Source: Methanolinea mesophila (lineage in GTDB: Archaea > Halobacteriota > Methanomicrobia > Methanomicrobiales > Methanospirillaceae). From it: a stretch of 64,000 bases of DNA. This document shows, piece after piece, positions 1-8,526 of the stretch; the stretch's first letter is position 1; every line of letters begins with the position of its first letter. A program made the translations under genes and the position numbers. The stretch covers positions 1,054,001 to 1,118,000 of the forward strand of contig NZ_JAGGKR010000001.1 of assembly GCF_017873855.1 (NCBI RefSeq), written 5' to 3'. The notes under the pieces are model-generated. The model was given only the letters and a program-made list of their open reading frames with translations, searched no databases and was not told the DNA's origin.

Positions 1-1
1 G

Positions 2-277
2 CATTGGGAACTGTTCATCCGGGCACGGGCGGTGGAGTTCCAGATGTACGTCGCTGGGGTGAATACCACCGGGGTCACCCCGGTCGACACCTACCTCGGA
101 GGGACCATGACGGCAAACCCCTGGGGGAAGATTATCTCCAGGGCCGGTGAGGAAGAAACAATCGTCGCTTCGGAGATCGACCCCTCGCTGGTCCTGGAAG
201 TACGTTCCCGGTTTCCCGTAGAGAGGGACCGCCGCCCGGAACTCTACCTGCGGCTCCATGAGAGAGAAAAAGGATAA
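2..277 (+). CDS. Nitrilase-superfamily carbon-nitrogen hydrolase, C-terminal part
   Basis: The frame is open from base 2, so the gene starts upstream of the window; about 91 codons remain. The visible part reads HWELFIRARAVEFQMYV near its start and ends with an EIDPSLVLEVRSRFPVERDR segment. Both are typical of the C-terminal half of omega-amidase or amidohydrolase members of the nitrilase superfamily, which hydrolyse amide C-N bonds with a Glu-Lys-Cys triad. The catalytic residues would lie outside the window, so the substrate cannot be inferred. It is followed on the same strand after 55 nt by threonine synthase. Confidence 0.75.
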   Translation, partial: HWELFIRARAVEFQMYVAGVNTTGVTPVDTYLGGTMTANPWGKIISRAGEEETIVASEIDPSLVLEVRSRFPVERDRRPELYLRLHEREKG

Positions 278-332
278 TCCAGACACGAATCGGGAGAGCC
301 TGCACAAATTGAAGAGATACATGCCTTAATGT

Positions 333-1571
333 ATGGGGATGGCGAATAAGTACACCATGTACCGCCTCGTGTGTGTGAAGTGCGGCGCCAGGTACCCTCC
401 GGACGCGATCCTCTATAACTGCAGTGCGTGCGGCCATCTGCTCGCGGTAGAGTACGATCTCGACAAGGTATCGGTGGACAGGGCGGTATGGGATTCCCGC
501 CCCCTCTCGGTATGGCGTTATCGTGAACTGCTCCCGGTGAACATCCCCCCGGTCACCCTCCAGGAAGGCGGCACCCCGCTCTACCACTTGAAAAGGATCG
601 GGGAGGAGCTGGGTCTTCCCCACCTCTATGCCAAGCACGAGGGAATGAACCCCACCGGATCGTTCAAGGACCGGGGAATGACCGTAGGAGTGAGCATGGC
701 CATCCAGCTTGGAAAGACCACCGTTGCCTGCGCAAGTACTGGGAATACCTCGGCAAGCCTGGCGGCTTACGCCGCACGGGCGGGGATCCCCGCGGTGGTG
801 CTCCTCCCGGCGGGTAAGGTCGCCCTCGGAAAAGTGGCACAGGCCCTGATGCACGGGGCCCGGGTGATCTCGATCCGGGGTAACTTTGACCAGGCCCTGG
901 AGATGGTTCACGAGCTCTGCCTGACCCATGGGCTCTACCTGCTCAACTCGGTGAACCCGTTCAGGCTCGAGGGCCAGAAGACCATAGGATTCGAAGCGAT
1001 CGACCAGCTGGGCGCGGTGCCCGACAGGATCGTCCTCCCCGTGGGCAATGCCGGCAATATCTCGGCAGTGCATAAGGGATTAAAGGAGCTTCTGGCTCTC
1101 GGGCTTATCGACAGGCTGCCGATGATGACCGGGATCCAGGCGGCGGGTTCCGCCCCGATCTACAGGGCGATCTGCGAGGATCTCCCCGAGGTGGTCCCTG
1201 AGCTGCATCCCGAGACCGTGGCCACCGCGATCCGCATCGGCGCCCCGGTAAACGCCGAGAAGGCACTCACTGCCATCCGGGAGACCGGTGGCACCGCCGG
1301 TGTGGTGAGCGACGAGGAGATCCTCGCCATGCAGAAGGCACTTGCGAGGAGAGAAGGGATCGGGGTCGAGCCCGCGTCCGCAGCATCGGTCGCAGGAGTG
1401 AAGAAACTCCTGGAATGCGGCGCTATCGATCGGGACGAATATATTGTGTGCGTGGTGACCGGACACCTGCTGAAAGATCCGGAGACGGTGATACGACAGT
1501 GCGAACCCCCGCTGGAGATAAATGCAGACCTGCCATCATTGGTCTCTGCATTGCAGTCCTCCTCATCGTAA
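333..1571 (+). CDS. thrC: Threonine synthase
   Basis: PLP-dependent enzyme converting O-phosphohomoserine to threonine and phosphate. The 412-residue product opens with a zinc-ribbon-like set of four cysteines (about C14, C17, C30, C33), as in the archaeal and bacterial class with an N-terminal zinc finger. The PLP lysine lies in NPTGSFKDRG (about K112), and a STGNTSAS phosphate-binding loop follows. The length suits the family. The start at 333 could instead be the ATG at 339 or 357; no strong ribosome binding site separates them. The downstream membrane-protein gene overlaps its 3' end, which suggests co-transcription. Confidence 0.9.
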   Translation: MGMANKYTMYRLVCVKCGARYPPDAILYNCSACGHLLAVEYDLDKVSVDRAVWDSRPLSVWRYRELLPVNIPPVTLQEGGTPLYHLKRIGEELGLPHLYAKHEGMNPTGSFKDRGMTVGVSMAIQLGKTTVACASTGNTSASLAAYAARAGIPAVVLLPAGKVALGKVAQALMHGARVISIRGNFDQALEMVHELCLTHGLYLLNSVNPFRLEGQKTIGFEAIDQLGAVPDRIVLPVGNAGNISAVHKGLKELLALGLIDRLPMMTGIQAAGSAPIYRAICEDLPEVVPELHPETVATAIRIGAPVNAEKALTAIRETGGTAGVVSDEEILAMQKALARREGIGVEPASAASVAGVKKLLECGAIDRDEYIVCVVTGHLLKDPETVIRQCEPPLEINADLPSLVSALQSSSS

Positions 1572-2125
1572 TCCCGGTACAGGCGCAGGTCGCCACCTAC
1601 ACGGTGATCGGGAACGGGACCGCCTTCCAGGCGGAGATACAGCTCGAGGACGCGAACGGGTTCGAGTTCTACACCACAGGGATGCTCGGGGAACGGGTCC
1701 CGGTCACGGTCAGGGATATCCGACTTTCAGGACCGTGCAACCCCTGCAACTACACCTCCACCAGCACGTCCGCCATATCCTTTCCCAGAGGAAATTACAC
1801 CCTCTCATACCGGGGGGACATCTCCGAGAGCCATATGACGGGCTCCTTTGCAACCCCCTATAAGGTCGAGGTGATCCTCCCACCGGGTCTCGACGTCCGG
1901 AACCCGCTGCTCGGCATGATCAGCCCGGGGGGCGAGGCGGTGAACGGGACCAATGGGACCGTCCTTGTGACGTGGGACGAGACCCGGACCTTCGAGATGA
2001 GGTTTTACGATCCCCAGAGGGAGGAACTCCTGTATTTTTTCCTCAATTTCTGGATCCTGATCGCCATCGTGCTGCTCCTCCCGTTTGCATTCACCTGGCG
2101 GAAAAGCAGAAATAAAGGGCCCTAA
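1499..2125 (+). CDS. Secreted or membrane-anchored protein, DUF5803-like
   Basis: An extracytoplasmic protein of about 208 residues. From the GTG at 1499 the N-terminus is a good signal peptide: a short basic start, a hydrophobic core (IIGLCIAVLLIVIP) and a QAQ-like cleavage region. A beta-rich body with CNPCNY follows, then a C-terminal membrane helix (FWILIAIVLLLPFAF) and a basic cytoplasmic tail. An ATG at 1415 is in frame but would put about 28 polar residues before the signal peptide, so 1499 is preferred. It resembles the DUF5803 proteins of Euryarchaeota; the function is unknown. It overlaps the end of thrC, and its TAA overlaps the stop of the convergent receiver gene. Confidence 0.65.
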   Translation: MRTPAGDKCRPAIIGLCIAVLLIVIPVQAQVATYTVIGNGTAFQAEIQLEDANGFEFYTTGMLGERVPVTVRDIRLSGPCNPCNYTSTSTSAISFPRGNYTLSYRGDISESHMTGSFATPYKVEVILPPGLDVRNPLLGMISPGGEAVNGTNGTVLVTWDETRTFEMRFYDPQREELLYFFLNFWILIAIVLLLPFAFTWRKSRNKGP

Positions 2126-2529
2126 CGGTGAGAAAGGATCTCGTCGAGCAGCTGGCCCATATCCTTTATTCTGTAGGGTTTCGGCATCACTCCCGAAAAG
2201 CCGTAAGAGCGGGGGTCGGCCATCACGGGGTTTCCGGAGTGTCCGCTGGAGACGATCGCCTTCACCGAAGGGTCGATCTTCTGCAGCTCCTGCAGAGCCT
2301 CCTCCCCGCCCATACCCCCGTTAATGGTAAGATCGATGATCACCGCATCGAACCTCTCGTCCCGGCAAAATGCCTCGGAGTACTGCCTGCATGCCGACTC
2401 CCCGTCTGCCGCCGTCTCGACCTGGTACCCGAGGTGGATGAGAATATCCCTGAGGATCTCCCGGATACCCGGTTCGTCATCCATCACCAGGATCCGGCCC
2501 TGGCAACGGGATTCGTCGTGCCCTTTCAT
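2122..2529 (-). CDS. Single-domain response regulator receiver protein
   Basis: A CheY-like receiver of 135 residues without an output domain. The acidic pair and glutamate are D17, D18 and E19, the phospho-acceptor is D66 (in VIIDLTINGG), the switch serine is in VSSGHSG and the conserved lysine is K117 (MPKPY). The sequence style (GMGGEEALQEL) matches receivers attached to hybrid histidine kinases, so it probably takes phosphate from a kinase encoded elsewhere. A TATA-like gttaaaaac (reverse strand, 2580-2588) lies about 55 nt before the start codon. No kinase gene is adjacent. Confidence 0.85.
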   Translation of the reverse strand: MKGHDESRCQGRILVMDDEPGIREILRDILIHLGYQVETAADGESACRQYSEAFCRDERFDAVIIDLTINGGMGGEEALQELQKIDPSVKAIVSSGHSGNPVMADPRSYGFSGVMPKPYRIKDMGQLLDEILSHR

Positions 2530-3004
2530 GAAAATGCCCCCGGCCGCAGCACGCCTGGAAGTCGGTGCATTTTCCTGGCGTTTTTAACCATGAAAAAGAA
2601 TCCGCGGATGTTCCTATGGTGCCTGTCAGGAGCGGCGGGAGCTATGTGGCCGCTCCTGTTCCCGGTTCAATAATTACTATGAATAGAAGATCCATGATAA
2701 CGTTTCCGTCATGGTTCTTCCCGGAGGTACTGCCGTGGGTGAGGACGGAGTCCCGATGGCATGGAGGCGTCCTTCATTCATTCGCACCGACATCCGGGTA
2801 GCATCCCGCCCCCGCCCTCGTACTATGGAAACTGCAAACCTTACCGGGAGCGGGGATTGGCATCGTATTTGCCCATCGGATATCCGGACCCCTACAGAAG
2901 CATCCGGCGATTTGCAGCGGCCGGCAATAGATCCGCGGGGCTCATCCGAACGTTCATTATTTTCTGCCGTTTGCAGGAATTTTTGGCTTTTTTAACATCA
3001 TTAC
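2530..3004. other. Non-coding stretch upstream of the receiver gene
   Basis: I find no convincing gene here. Short open frames on the plus strand (for example 2761-3195) lack a ribosome binding site, have irregular composition and run into the inverted-repeat element. The only regulatory candidate is the minus-strand TATA-like box at 2580-2588. The remaining part before the por genes, 3195-3317, is also empty apart from AT-rich sequence. Confidence 0.5.
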
Positions 3005-3194
3005 CACGTGACGTTCTTGGGGGCTTCGCCCCCGCCACTGTGGCAGCCCCCGACGCGATATCTCCCGCATTACTTCCGTGGCTGCTATCCCCCGATAAGA
3101 AATTAATAAAAAAAGACCCCTGCATCCGACGGTTCAGGAATATCCTGTCGGGGCGCCGCAGCGGCGGGGCGCAGCCCCTGGAGCGTCATACGTG
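3005..3194. repeat. 190-bp element with ~48-bp imperfect terminal inverted repeats (MITE-like)
   Basis: The left end (3005-3053) and the reverse complement of the right end (3147-3194) align over about 48 positions with roughly 80 percent identity. Both start cacgt and finish with cgac. Each end contains its own GC hairpin, gggggcttcgccccc on the left and ggggcgcagcccc on the right. The interior is AT-rich and non-coding. I see no target-site duplication. A related single end lies at 29252-29291. This could be a miniature inverted-repeat element or a structured bidirectional terminator-like repeat. Confidence 0.55.
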
Positions 3195-3317
3195 ATGGAT
3201 TTGTATTCTTCAACAACTCCGGATAAGCCCTTAAGAATATGAGCACATACGAATGAGATCGAGGATTTCAACAGAGGGGGATTTTTTTAATTCCTTTCCG
3301 GCAAGGAAAAAAGATAT

Positions 3318-4214
3318 TCAGTCTTTCTTAATCTTCAGGTCGATGCCGTAACGTTCTGCGTTCCGGTCCGCGATTGCCTGGATCTTCCCGATCTCTTCAT
3401 CGTTTCTTTTTGGTTTGAACAGGTGGCGGAACCGCTTCTGTTCTTTGAGATACTCTTCGACCGGTTTTCGGACCACTTTCTTCGCCCGGGTGACCTTCCC
3501 CTCTTCCATCTCATAGTTGACCCAGAGTCCGGTCTCGACCGCGAGCTTCCCGATGGCCATGGTCTTCTCCCCCTCAAAGCCCCACCCGGTGCAGCAGGGG
3601 GCATGGATCTGCACGTAACAGGGACCTTTCGTCTCCAGAGCTTTCTGGATCTTCTTTTTCACGTCCGCGGGATAAGCGATGGACGCAGTCGCCACGTACG
3701 GAGCCCCGTGGGCCGCGAGGATCGCCGGCAGGTCCTTTTTCTGCCGTTTGTTACCGAGGGAACATTTCCCCGCAGGACTCGTGGTGGTGCTCGCGTCGTA
3801 CGGCGTGGCTCCGGACCGCTGGATCCCGGTGTTCATGTAGGCCTCGTTGTCATAGCAGATGTAGGTGATATCATGACCCCGCTCAAACGCCCCGCTGATG
3901 CAGAGGACCCCGATATCGAATGTCGCACCGTCGCCTCCCAGTGCGATCACCTTCTCCTTCCTCCCCTGCTTCTTTAACGATGCCTCGACCCCCGAAGCCA
4001 CCGCGGAGTTGTTCTCGAAGAGCGAATGGATCCAGGGGACCTTCCACGCCGTTTCCGGATAAGGAGTGGAGAACACCTCCATGCACCCGGTGGACGAGCA
4101 GACGATAGTGTCCTTCCCTGCCGCATCGAGTATCAGCCGGGCGGCGAGCGCCGCACCGCAGCCCCCGCAGGCCCGGTGGCCGAACTCGAAGAGGTCACAA
4201 CCCGAGCCCGCCAT
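3318..4214 (-). CDS. porB: Pyruvate:ferredoxin oxidoreductase subunit beta
   Basis: TPP-binding subunit of the four-subunit archaeal enzyme that interconverts pyruvate and CoA with acetyl-CoA, CO2 and reduced ferredoxin. In autotrophic methanogens it mainly works in the carboxylating direction. The 298 residues include CGGCGAA near the N-terminus, the [10 protein letters not shown] segment, the TPP/Mg motif [10 protein letters not shown] and a [10 protein letters not shown] loop, all characteristic of PorB rather than of 2-oxoglutarate or indolepyruvate paralogues. It is last in the operon porC-porD-porA-porB, and its start overlaps the porA stop by one base. Confidence 0.92.
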   Translation of the reverse strand: MAGSGCDLFEFGHRACGGCGAALAARLILDAAGKDTIVCSSTGCMEVFSTPYPETAWKVPWIHSLFENNSAVASGVEASLKKQGRKEKVIALGGDGATFDIGVLCISGAFERGHDITYICYDNEAYMNTGIQRSGATPYDASTTTSPAGKCSLGNKRQKKDLPAILAAHGAPYVATASIAYPADVKKKIQKALETKGPCYVQIHAPCCTGWGFEGEKTMAIGKLAVETGLWVNYEMEEGKVTRAKKVVRKPVEEYLKEQKRFRHLFKPKRNDEEIGKIQAIADRNAERYGIDLKIKKD

Positions 4215-5368
4215 TACAGCACCTCCTTCCGGAGCCCGTAGAAGAGGTCTCCCTGGTTCTTCTCCGCCATATCTACAACCGCCGCGATATCTTTCTTTCT
4301 CACGTCCCTTCCGCCAAGGGCGATAATATAGTCCAGGACAGGTATCCCGGAACCGTACAGCGCATCCTTCACCTCGATGCCCATCGCTCCCTTGGCTCCG
4401 AGCGAGATGTTCTTGTCGAGCACCGCAACCCGGGAAACCCCGGAAAGAGCTTTTGCGATTTCGGGACCGGGGAACGGGCGGAAAGTCCTCACGTTCAGGA
4501 GACCGACCTTCCTTCCCGAACTCCGCATCTCATCGATGGCATCCTTGGCGGTGCCGCAGATGGACCCCATAGCCACCAGCGCAGTATCTGCATCGTCAAG
4601 CCGGTATCCTTCCACCGGTGCACTGTAATCCCTCCCGAAGAGGTCTGCGAATTCCTTTCCTGCTGCGGAGAACGCCTTCTTCGACCGTTGCATCGCCCGG
4701 TCGATCTCGTACCGGAACTCCATGTAATACTCCGGGGTTGCGTACATCCCGAAACTGATGGGGTCGTCCGCGTCCAGCCTCTGGTAGGGCGAGAACGCCG
4801 GCAGGAACGAGTCGACCTGCTCCTGGGTGAGCATTTCCACCGGTTCGTAAGTGTGGGAGAGGATGAACCCGTCCAGGCAGACGAATGCCGGGAGAAGGAT
4901 ATCGTGGTCCTCCGCCACCTTGTAGGCGATATAGTGGAGGTCCGTAGCCTCCTGGTTGTCCTGGGCGTAGTACTGAAGCCACCCGGAGTCCCGCAGGGAT
5001 ATCGAGTCCTGCTGGTCGTTCCATATGGAGAGTGGTGCCCCGAGTGAACGGTTCACGATGGTCATCACGATGGGCAGCCGCATCCCGGCAACGTTGTAGC
5101 AGACCTCGAACATCAGGGCGAGACCCTGGGAAGTGGTGGCCGAGTATACTCTCGATCCTGCGGCACTCGCACCGAGGCACGCGGAAAGTGCGGAAAACTC
5201 GCTCTCCACGGTGACGTATTCGGCGTCGAGGTGGCAGTCCGCTACCATGTCCGCCAAAGCCTCCACGATATGGGTCTGGGGGGTAATCGGATATGCCGCG
5301 ATCACCTGCGGCCGGCACTGCTTCACCGCGTGGGCCACGGCGTGCGACCCTTCCATGATCTCCATCAT
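4214..5368 (-). CDS. porA: Pyruvate:ferredoxin oxidoreductase subunit alpha
   Basis: The alpha subunit carries the pyrimidine-side TPP domain and the transketolase C-like domain. The 384-residue product begins with an [15 protein letters not shown] segment, has the [14 protein letters not shown] motif of 2-oxoacid:acceptor oxidoreductases, and continues with [18 protein letters not shown], as in PorA. Length and order suit the archaeal four-subunit type. It directly follows porD without a spacer and overlaps porB by one base, which indicates translational coupling. Confidence 0.92.
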   Translation of the reverse strand: MMEIMEGSHAVAHAVKQCRPQVIAAYPITPQTHIVEALADMVADCHLDAEYVTVESEFSALSACLGASAAGSRVYSATTSQGLALMFEVCYNVAGMRLPIVMTIVNRSLGAPLSIWNDQQDSISLRDSGWLQYYAQDNQEATDLHYIAYKVAEDHDILLPAFVCLDGFILSHTYEPVEMLTQEQVDSFLPAFSPYQRLDADDPISFGMYATPEYYMEFRYEIDRAMQRSKKAFSAAGKEFADLFGRDYSAPVEGYRLDDADTALVAMGSICGTAKDAIDEMRSSGRKVGLLNVRTFRPFPGPEIAKALSGVSRVAVLDKNISLGAKGAMGIEVKDALYGSGIPVLDYIIALGGRDVRKKDIAAVVDMAEKNQGDLFYGLRKEVL

Positions 5369-5626
5369 CTACTTCTCCTCCTTTTGCATCTCGACCGCAC
5401 CGGAGGGGCATTCCTCGGCACAGAGCCCGCATCCCTTGCAATAGTCGTAGTCGGGGACGGGGAGCTCGTCCTCTTCCCTGATGCACCCCTCCGGACAGAT
5501 GGTGATGCACATCCCGCATTTGCTGCACTTTTCGGAATCGAATTTAGGCTTGAAAACCCGCCACGACCCGGTCTTGTTATCCTTCGCCCTGCCAGGGCGG
5601 GCGGTGCACCCGACACCGAGCGCCAT
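5369..5626 (-). CDS. porD: Pyruvate:ferredoxin oxidoreductase subunit delta (2x[4Fe-4S])
   Basis: An 85-residue ferredoxin-like subunit with two complete motifs, CSKCGMCITICPEGC and CKGCGLCAEECPSGA. It passes electrons between the TPP/CoA site of PorAB and external ferredoxin. The preceding segment (GSWRVFKPKFD) is typical of PorD. The gene abuts porC and porA with no intergenic bases and must belong to the same transcript. Confidence 0.92.
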   Translation of the reverse strand: MALGVGCTARPGRAKDNKTGSWRVFKPKFDSEKCSKCGMCITICPEGCIREEDELPVPDYDYCKGCGLCAEECPSGAVEMQKEEK

Positions 5627-6169
5627 CTAGGACGCACCCCCGATGAGCTGGTACGCCTTCCGGGCCGCTTTGATGTTCTTTTCGGCCATATCGCCGGTGA
5701 ATCTCCGCCGAAGCGCGTTTTCAAGCGAGTCCATCTTGATCTCTCCAGTTGCCGCAGAGAACGCCCCCATGAGGGTAGTGTTCGTAATGGGGACCCCAAG
5801 CTCCTGGAGCGCGATGCCTGTTGCATCGATGGTGATAACCTTCACCCCTGCGGGGATCGAATATTCCTGTTCCTTCTCGGTATTGATTATCACGATGCCT
5901 CCGGGCTTTACCCCCTGGAACACGTTCACGTCCCGGATCAGGGTGCTGTCCTGTACTATGATGTAATCCGGCTCGTACACCTGGCTCCGCAGGCGAATTT
6001 TGCTGGTGTCGAACCTCACGAACGCCTGGACCGGAGCGCCGCGTCTTTCGACGCCGAATGCAGGAAATGCCTGCGAAAACACCCCGCCCTCAAAAGCGGC
6101 GACCGCGATCAGTTCGGCAGCGGTGACCGACCCCTGCCCGCCCCTGCCGTGGATACGTAACTCTCTCAA
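5627..6169 (-). CDS. porC: Pyruvate:ferredoxin oxidoreductase subunit gamma
   Basis: The gamma (CoA-binding side) subunit, 180 residues, opening with RELRIHGRGGQGSVTAAEL, the usual PorC N-terminus. The start codon is a TTG at 6169; there is no ATG at the conserved N-terminus, so the rare start is well supported. It is the promoter-proximal gene of the por operon, and a TATA box lies at 6201-6209. The order C-D-A-B is that of several methanogens. Confidence 0.9.
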   Translation of the reverse strand: MRELRIHGRGGQGSVTAAELIAVAAFEGGVFSQAFPAFGVERRGAPVQAFVRFDTSKIRLRSQVYEPDYIIVQDSTLIRDVNVFQGVKPGGIVIINTEKEQEYSIPAGVKVITIDATGIALQELGVPITNTTLMGAFSAATGEIKMDSLENALRRRFTGDMAEKNIKAARKAYQLIGGAS

Positions 6170-6200
6170 AATAATCCCAGAATAATCTTACATGATTAAT

Positions 6201-6209
6201 AATATAAAT
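6201..6209 (-). promoter_or_regulatory. TATA box of the por operon
   Basis: The reverse strand reads atttatatt, centred about 36 nt before the TTG start of porC. Transcription would begin near 6180 and leave a leader of about ten bases. The box lies directly against the stop codon of the marker-12 gene, which is the only intergenic space available. Confidence 0.6.
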
Positions 6210-7082
6210 TTACATTTTGACGTCCAGGCCGAGGATCTCATCCTTCCCGGAGAAGATGTCCCGGGTTATCCTGGCAATTCCACGTGACGCACACCATTCA
6301 TCGTATACCGCCACCTCCGTGCGGAGATGGTCCCGGACCCGGTCTCCGATCAGAGGGGCGAGCGAACCGGCCAGGGCGACCTTCGCGCATGGGCACAAAA
6401 CCCGCATCGCGGCACATTCCATTGCGGCGAACATGGCCAGTGCCGGTACCCGTTCCTCTTCGGGAAGCGAAAAATTCACCCCTGCATGGAGAAACGCCTC
6501 GTTCGCGGTCATCTCGCCGGCATCGATCTTCCTGATCCCGTCCACGTCGATTGCCCCGTGGACCGTGCCGGGCGCGAAGATGCAGGCATCGATAGCCCCT
6601 ACGATCTTCCAGTCCGCGACCAGGAGGGTGACCGTATTGGAGCTCGCGTCCGATACCACCACGTCCCTGCCGAGGTCATGGCAGACCTCGTAGGCGATTC
6701 CCACCTTCTCCGGGCTGGCCTGGTGGGAATAGGCCTTGAAACGGGGATCGGTGGGAGAACCCCGGTGAAGGCCGGGTATGACCACGGCAGGGATCCCGCT
6801 CTCTCTCACCTGGTCAAAGACCCGGGTCCCGCCCCCGATATGCTTCCCCGCGCCATCCCGGCTCACCAGCCCCCGGTCGACCAGGTGGTCGATCGCGGTA
6901 ATGGCGGAGAAGTTGTCGCCCATGGAGTAGGAGAGGCCTATCCCCTCGATCTCTTCCAGAGGGCTGATCCGCTCGAGGTCCCGAATGGAGAAAAACCGCG
7001 CATCCTCCCGGGAGATCTTGAACTCCCCTGCGGGGGAGGAGAACCGCATCGAGGTGGTCCCGTGGTCTATGCCGATGAACAT
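6210..7082 (-). CDS. Methanogenesis marker protein 12
   Basis: A 290-residue protein of the methanogen-restricted marker-12 family, start placed at MFIGIDHGTTSMRF; upstream in-frame sequence is only an extension of the open frame. The GIDHGTTS N-terminus and the DASSNTVTLL and APGTVHGAIDVDG segments resemble the sugar-kinase/actin (ASKHA) fold, so nucleotide binding is plausible, but no activity is established as far as I know. It lies between the por operon (same strand) and a divergent epimerase gene 36 nt away. It may share transcription with por by read-through. Confidence 0.85.
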   Translation of the reverse strand: MFIGIDHGTTSMRFSSPAGEFKISREDARFFSIRDLERISPLEEIEGIGLSYSMGDNFSAITAIDHLVDRGLVSRDGAGKHIGGGTRVFDQVRESGIPAVVIPGLHRGSPTDPRFKAYSHQASPEKVGIAYEVCHDLGRDVVVSDASSNTVTLLVADWKIVGAIDACIFAPGTVHGAIDVDGIRKIDAGEMTANEAFLHAGVNFSLPEEERVPALAMFAAMECAAMRVLCPCAKVALAGSLAPLIGDRVRDHLRTEVAVYDEWCASRGIARITRDIFSGKDEILGLDVKM

Positions 7083-7118
7083 AGCAGTTAAAGGTAGTGC
7101 GCCGGAGATATTTAGGAT

Positions 7119-8051
7119 ATGATCTTTTCCGTCGTCACCGGTGGAGCGGGATTCATAGGATCCCACCTGGTCGACGCCCTGGTCGGGCGGGGCGAGCGGG
7201 TGGTGGTCATCGATTCCCTGGCGGCAGGGTCGCGGGACAACCTTGGGAAACACCTGGACGAGGGGCTGGTCACCCTCGTGGAAGCCGACCTCCTCGGGGA
7301 CGGCTGGCAGCGGTCCCTCGCAGGTGCGACCCGCGTGTTCCATCTTGCCGCGGACCCGGACGTCCGCCAGTCGGCGATCGCCCCCGACTCTCAAATAAGG
7401 AACAATATCATGGGGACCTACCGTGTGCTCGAGGCGATGCGGGTGCATCGTGTGGGGGAGATCGCGTTCACCTCCACATCAACCGTGTACGGGGAGGCCG
7501 CGGTGATCCCCACACCGGAGGACTATACCCCGCTCGAGCCCGTTTCCGTCTACGGGGCGAGCAAGCTTGCGTGCGAGGCACTGATATCGTCCTATTGCCA
7601 TTCGTTCGGGATGAAGGCCTGGGTTTACCGGTTCGCAAACATCATCGGGGCGCGGAGCGGCCATGGTGTGATCACCGATTTCATCCGAAAACTGCGGGAG
7701 GACCCTGAGGTCCTGGAGATCCTGGGAGACGGCCGGCAGTCGAAGTCGTACCTCGAGGTCTCGGAGTGCGTCCGCGCAATGCTCTATGCGGTCGACAACG
7801 CGCCGTCGCAGTATAACGTGTTCAATATCGGGTCCGAGGACTGGGTTGACGTGCGCCGGATCGCGGACATCGTGGTCGGGGAGATGGGACTTACCGGCGT
7901 GAAGTACCGGTTCACCGGCGGAGAACGGGGCTGGGTGGGAGACGTGCCCAGGATGCAGCTCGCGGTCGACAGAATGCGCACTCTCGGGTGGAAGCCCGAG
8001 ATCGGATCGGCCGAGAGCGTGCGGTCTGCGGTGCGGGCCATGCTGGAGTGA
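7119..8051 (+). CDS. NAD-dependent epimerase/dehydratase (UDP-glucose 4-epimerase-like)
   Basis: Short-chain dehydrogenase/reductase of the extended type, 310 residues. The Rossmann dinucleotide motif TGGAGFIGSH is at the N-terminus. The catalytic serine lies in FTSTSTVYGE and the YxxxK pair in VYGASKLACEA. The family epimerises or dehydrates nucleotide sugars for surface glycans; the substrate cannot be set from sequence. A ttagga ribosome binding site precedes the ATG. It begins a plus-strand run with the export protein (4-nt gap) and apgM. Confidence 0.88.
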   Translation: MIFSVVTGGAGFIGSHLVDALVGRGERVVVIDSLAAGSRDNLGKHLDEGLVTLVEADLLGDGWQRSLAGATRVFHLAADPDVRQSAIAPDSQIRNNIMGTYRVLEAMRVHRVGEIAFTSTSTVYGEAAVIPTPEDYTPLEPVSVYGASKLACEALISSYCHSFGMKAWVYRFANIIGARSGHGVITDFIRKLREDPEVLEILGDGRQSKSYLEVSECVRAMLYAVDNAPSQYNVFNIGSEDWVDVRRIADIVVGEMGLTGVKYRFTGGERGWVGDVPRMQLAVDRMRTLGWKPEIGSAESVRSAVRAMLE

Positions 8052-8055
8052 CAGG

Positions 8056-8526
8056 ATGGACCCCGGTGCGGCGCTGGTAGTGATAATTCTCGGCGCGCTG
8101 CCCTTCTTTGAAGCCCGGTACGCCATCCCTCTGGCTATCCTCTACGGGTTTCCTCCCGCGACTGCATTCCTGCTGGGAATGCTCGGGAACCTGCTCCCCG
8201 TGATTCCGCTGCTGCTGCTCCTCGATCCGGTATCGGCATGGCTGTGCGCCCACTCGTCGATCATGAAGCGGTTCTTCGACTGGCTTTTTGCCCGGACACG
8301 CAGACATGATCACCAGATCAGGAAGTGGGGGGCAACCGCCCTCTTCCTCTTTGTGGCCGCACCCATCCCCGTCACCGGGACATGGAGCGGTTGCGCGGCG
8401 GCGTTCGTCTTCGGGATCCGCTTCCGGCAGGCATTTCCGGCCATAGTCGCGGGAGCCACGGTCGCCGCCCTGATCACCACGCTGCCCCTTATCGGGGTGC
8501 TCAACGCATTCGGTGGCTCACCATGA
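8056..8526 (+). CDS. Small multidrug export-type membrane protein (COG2426 family)
   Basis: An integral membrane protein of 156 residues with about four hydrophobic helices. The opening EARYAIPLAIL, the LGNLLPVIPLLLLL helix and the AAPIPVTGTWSG segment are hallmarks of the small multi-drug export family (COG2426). The name comes from the family annotation; transport has not been shown for most members. It follows the epimerase after four bases, and its stop overlaps the apgM start (ATGA), so the genes are probably translationally coupled. Confidence 0.85.
   Translation: MDPGAALVVIILGALPFFEARYAIPLAILYGFPPATAFLLGMLGNLLPVIPLLLLLDPVSAWLCAHSSIMKRFFDWLFARTRRHDHQIRKWGATALFLFVAAPIPVTGTWSGCAAAFVFGIRFRQAFPAIVAGATVAALITTLPLIGVLNAFGGSP

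Noticed and set aside
132-1073. Long minus-strand open frame opposite thrC
   Set aside because: Shadow of a GC-rich gene; composition is Arg/Pro/His/Gly-rich and no motif is visible.
2761-3195. 144-codon plus-strand frame before the por operon
   Set aside because: No ribosome binding site, odd composition, and it runs through the inverted-repeat element.
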